The notes under the pieces: model-generated
What the model saw: the letters and a program-made list of their open reading frames with translations, nothing else
Told to the model about the DNA's origin: nothing
Databases searched by the model: none
Program-made: the position numbers and the translations under genes
Shown here: positions 63,387 through 64,000 of the stretch, one piece after another
Position numbering within the stretch: the stretch's first letter is position 1
How the letters are laid out: each line of letters begins with the position of its first letter
Source: Sphingobacterium multivorum
GTDB taxonomy: Bacteria > Bacteroidota > Bacteroidia > Sphingobacteriales > Sphingobacteriaceae
Direction of reading: 5' to 3'
Length of the DNA stretch: 64,000 nt
Assembly (NCBI RefSeq): GCF_039511225.1
Contig: NZ_CP154261.1
Location: forward strand, 5,642,001 to 5,706,000

Positions 63387-63418
63387 ATAAATAAAGGGGC
63401 TGTAGCCCCTTTATTTAT
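63387..63418 (-). terminator. Hairpin after the partial gene at the right end
   Basis: ATAAATAAAGGGGC (63387-63400) and GCCCCTTTATTTAT (63405-63418): 14-bp perfect arms, tetraloop TGTA. Serves the minus-strand gene to its right. Confidence 0.75.
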
Positions 63419-63423
63419 ACAAC

Positions 63424-63999
63424 CTATTGTTCAATTTTCGTTGACAACTCATTTTCGATTTCACTCAGCGTGGAAGCCTTGGTCATCTCGATGTTATTTT
63501 GAGATCGAGCAGAAGTCCATCGTGCTAACGATGTGTTGTATACCCCACCCAAACTAACAAAATAACCTACGTCAGCCGTATTGTATTTTAAGAAGATCGT
63601 ATTGGTTCCCGCCATAAAAAATGGCTGTGACTTCAAGGATAGGGGATCGATGACATCATAAAAGTCATTATTTGTAATACGATATCCCCTCGTTCCATCG
63701 GTCAATGCTCCGCCGCCCGAAATATACATCACATCCACCGGTTTTGTTGCTTCTGTCACTGCAGTCGTATTAAATACTGCAATGCCAAATGCATTACCAC
63801 TATTAGCCATTAACCCACCAGTTTTAGTTCCAATACCATCGAAACCATCTTTTGCAACATAGTCATAATTTACCACCCATTTTGCATTCGAAATATCTGT
63901 TGAACTCGATCCATTAATTAATTTATATTTTCCACCTACATAGAAATACTGGCCTTTTGTAACAGTGCCAGAAGTAATGTTCAGTTTATACGTTCGCAT
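63424..63999 (-). CDS. Partial exported or surface protein (5' end outside window)
   Basis: The 3' part of a gene running off the right edge; 191 residues are visible, with the first Met (63999) at the very edge and probably internal. The text (YFYVGGKYKLINGS, WVVNYDYVAKDGFDGIGTKT, NAFGIAVFNT, VDVMYISGGGALTDGT) resembles lamin-tail-like or DUF4876-like surface domains of Bacteroidota, but I cannot confirm the family. It would be a beta-rich secreted or lipoprotein domain. The stop is followed by a hairpin. Confidence 0.6.
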   Translation of the reverse strand: MRTYKLNITSGTVTKGQYFYVGGKYKLINGSSSTDISNAKWVVNYDYVAKDGFDGIGTKTGGLMANSGNAFGIAVFNTTAVTEATKPVDVMYISGGGALTDGTRGYRITNNDFYDVIDPLSLKSQPFFMAGTNTIFLKYNTADVGYFVSLGGVYNTSLARWTSARSQNNIEMTKASTLSEIENELSTKIEQ

Positions 64000-64000
64000 T

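Overview
The window looks like chromosomal core DNA from a Bacteroidota bacterium, most probably Sphingobacteriaceae and Sphingobacterium-like. This rests on the protein families (DUF4270 lipoprotein, SusC/TonB-type receptors with carboxypeptidase-like N-terminal domains, DUF6686-like, DUF4407, RmuC, a secreted glutaminyl cyclase) and on promoters of the Bacteroidota type (TTG, 19-20 nt, then TAnnTTTG), of which I can place about twenty upstream of genes. I see no rRNA or tRNA gene, insertion sequence, prophage or CRISPR array. Both window ends cut genes.

Layout: 1-1.3 kb, 3' part of a MocR-type regulator/aminotransferase. 1.5-7.4 kb, a leftward metal/siderophore uptake operon (DUF4198, TonB receptor, two small membrane proteins, PepSY protein) whose promoter is followed by a roughly 280-nt leader region packed with hairpins. 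7.4-13.3 kb, a metallo-beta-lactamase-fold hydrolase, serine deaminase, and two glycosidase-like exported enzymes facing each other. 13.7-19.5 kb, a TetR regulator, a large outer-membrane beta-barrel protein and a histidine kinase/response regulator pair. 19.6-23.6 kb, a DUF4270 lipoprotein with a Kelch lipoprotein, then glutaminyl cyclase. 23.6-27.6 kb, yraN-dnaG and ugd. 27.7-37.8 kb, a small DUF6686-like protein, M3 peptidase, DUF4407, rmuC, a degenerate ureohydrolase, an SDR, and a SerB/SerA-remnant/ACT fusion. 37.9-48.3 kb, mfd, a transsulfuration enzyme, galK-galT, a phosphoesterase with hemH, and ispH. 48.6-54.9 kb, ndk, ybeY-ruvX, a secreted DUF1684-peptide deformylase fusion, asd, and threonine dehydrogenase with yebC. 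55-61.4 kb, a protein built of near-identical 92-residue repeats, a DeoR regulator, then a flippase, three glycosyltransferases and a DUF3820 protein. 61.5-64 kb, trhO, a DUF937 protein and a partial exported protein.

Most genes are housekeeping; the window is not a defence or mobile island. The observations I rate highest are: (1) a tandem array of hairpins at 7180-7284, two with the same TTGCCG loop and a plus-strand terminator signature, lying inside the leader of the metal-uptake operon on the opposite strand; (2) a Sec-exported DUF1684-peptide deformylase fusion with intact catalytic motifs; (3) a phosphoserine-phosphatase-like enzyme fused to what looks like a SerA substrate-binding remnant plus SerA-type ACT domain; (4) a 33-nt promoter segment shared at 31 of 33 positions by ugd and ndk, with a palindrome only at ugd; (5) the 276-bp tandem repeats; (6) an arginase-fold protein that has lost half of its metal ligands.
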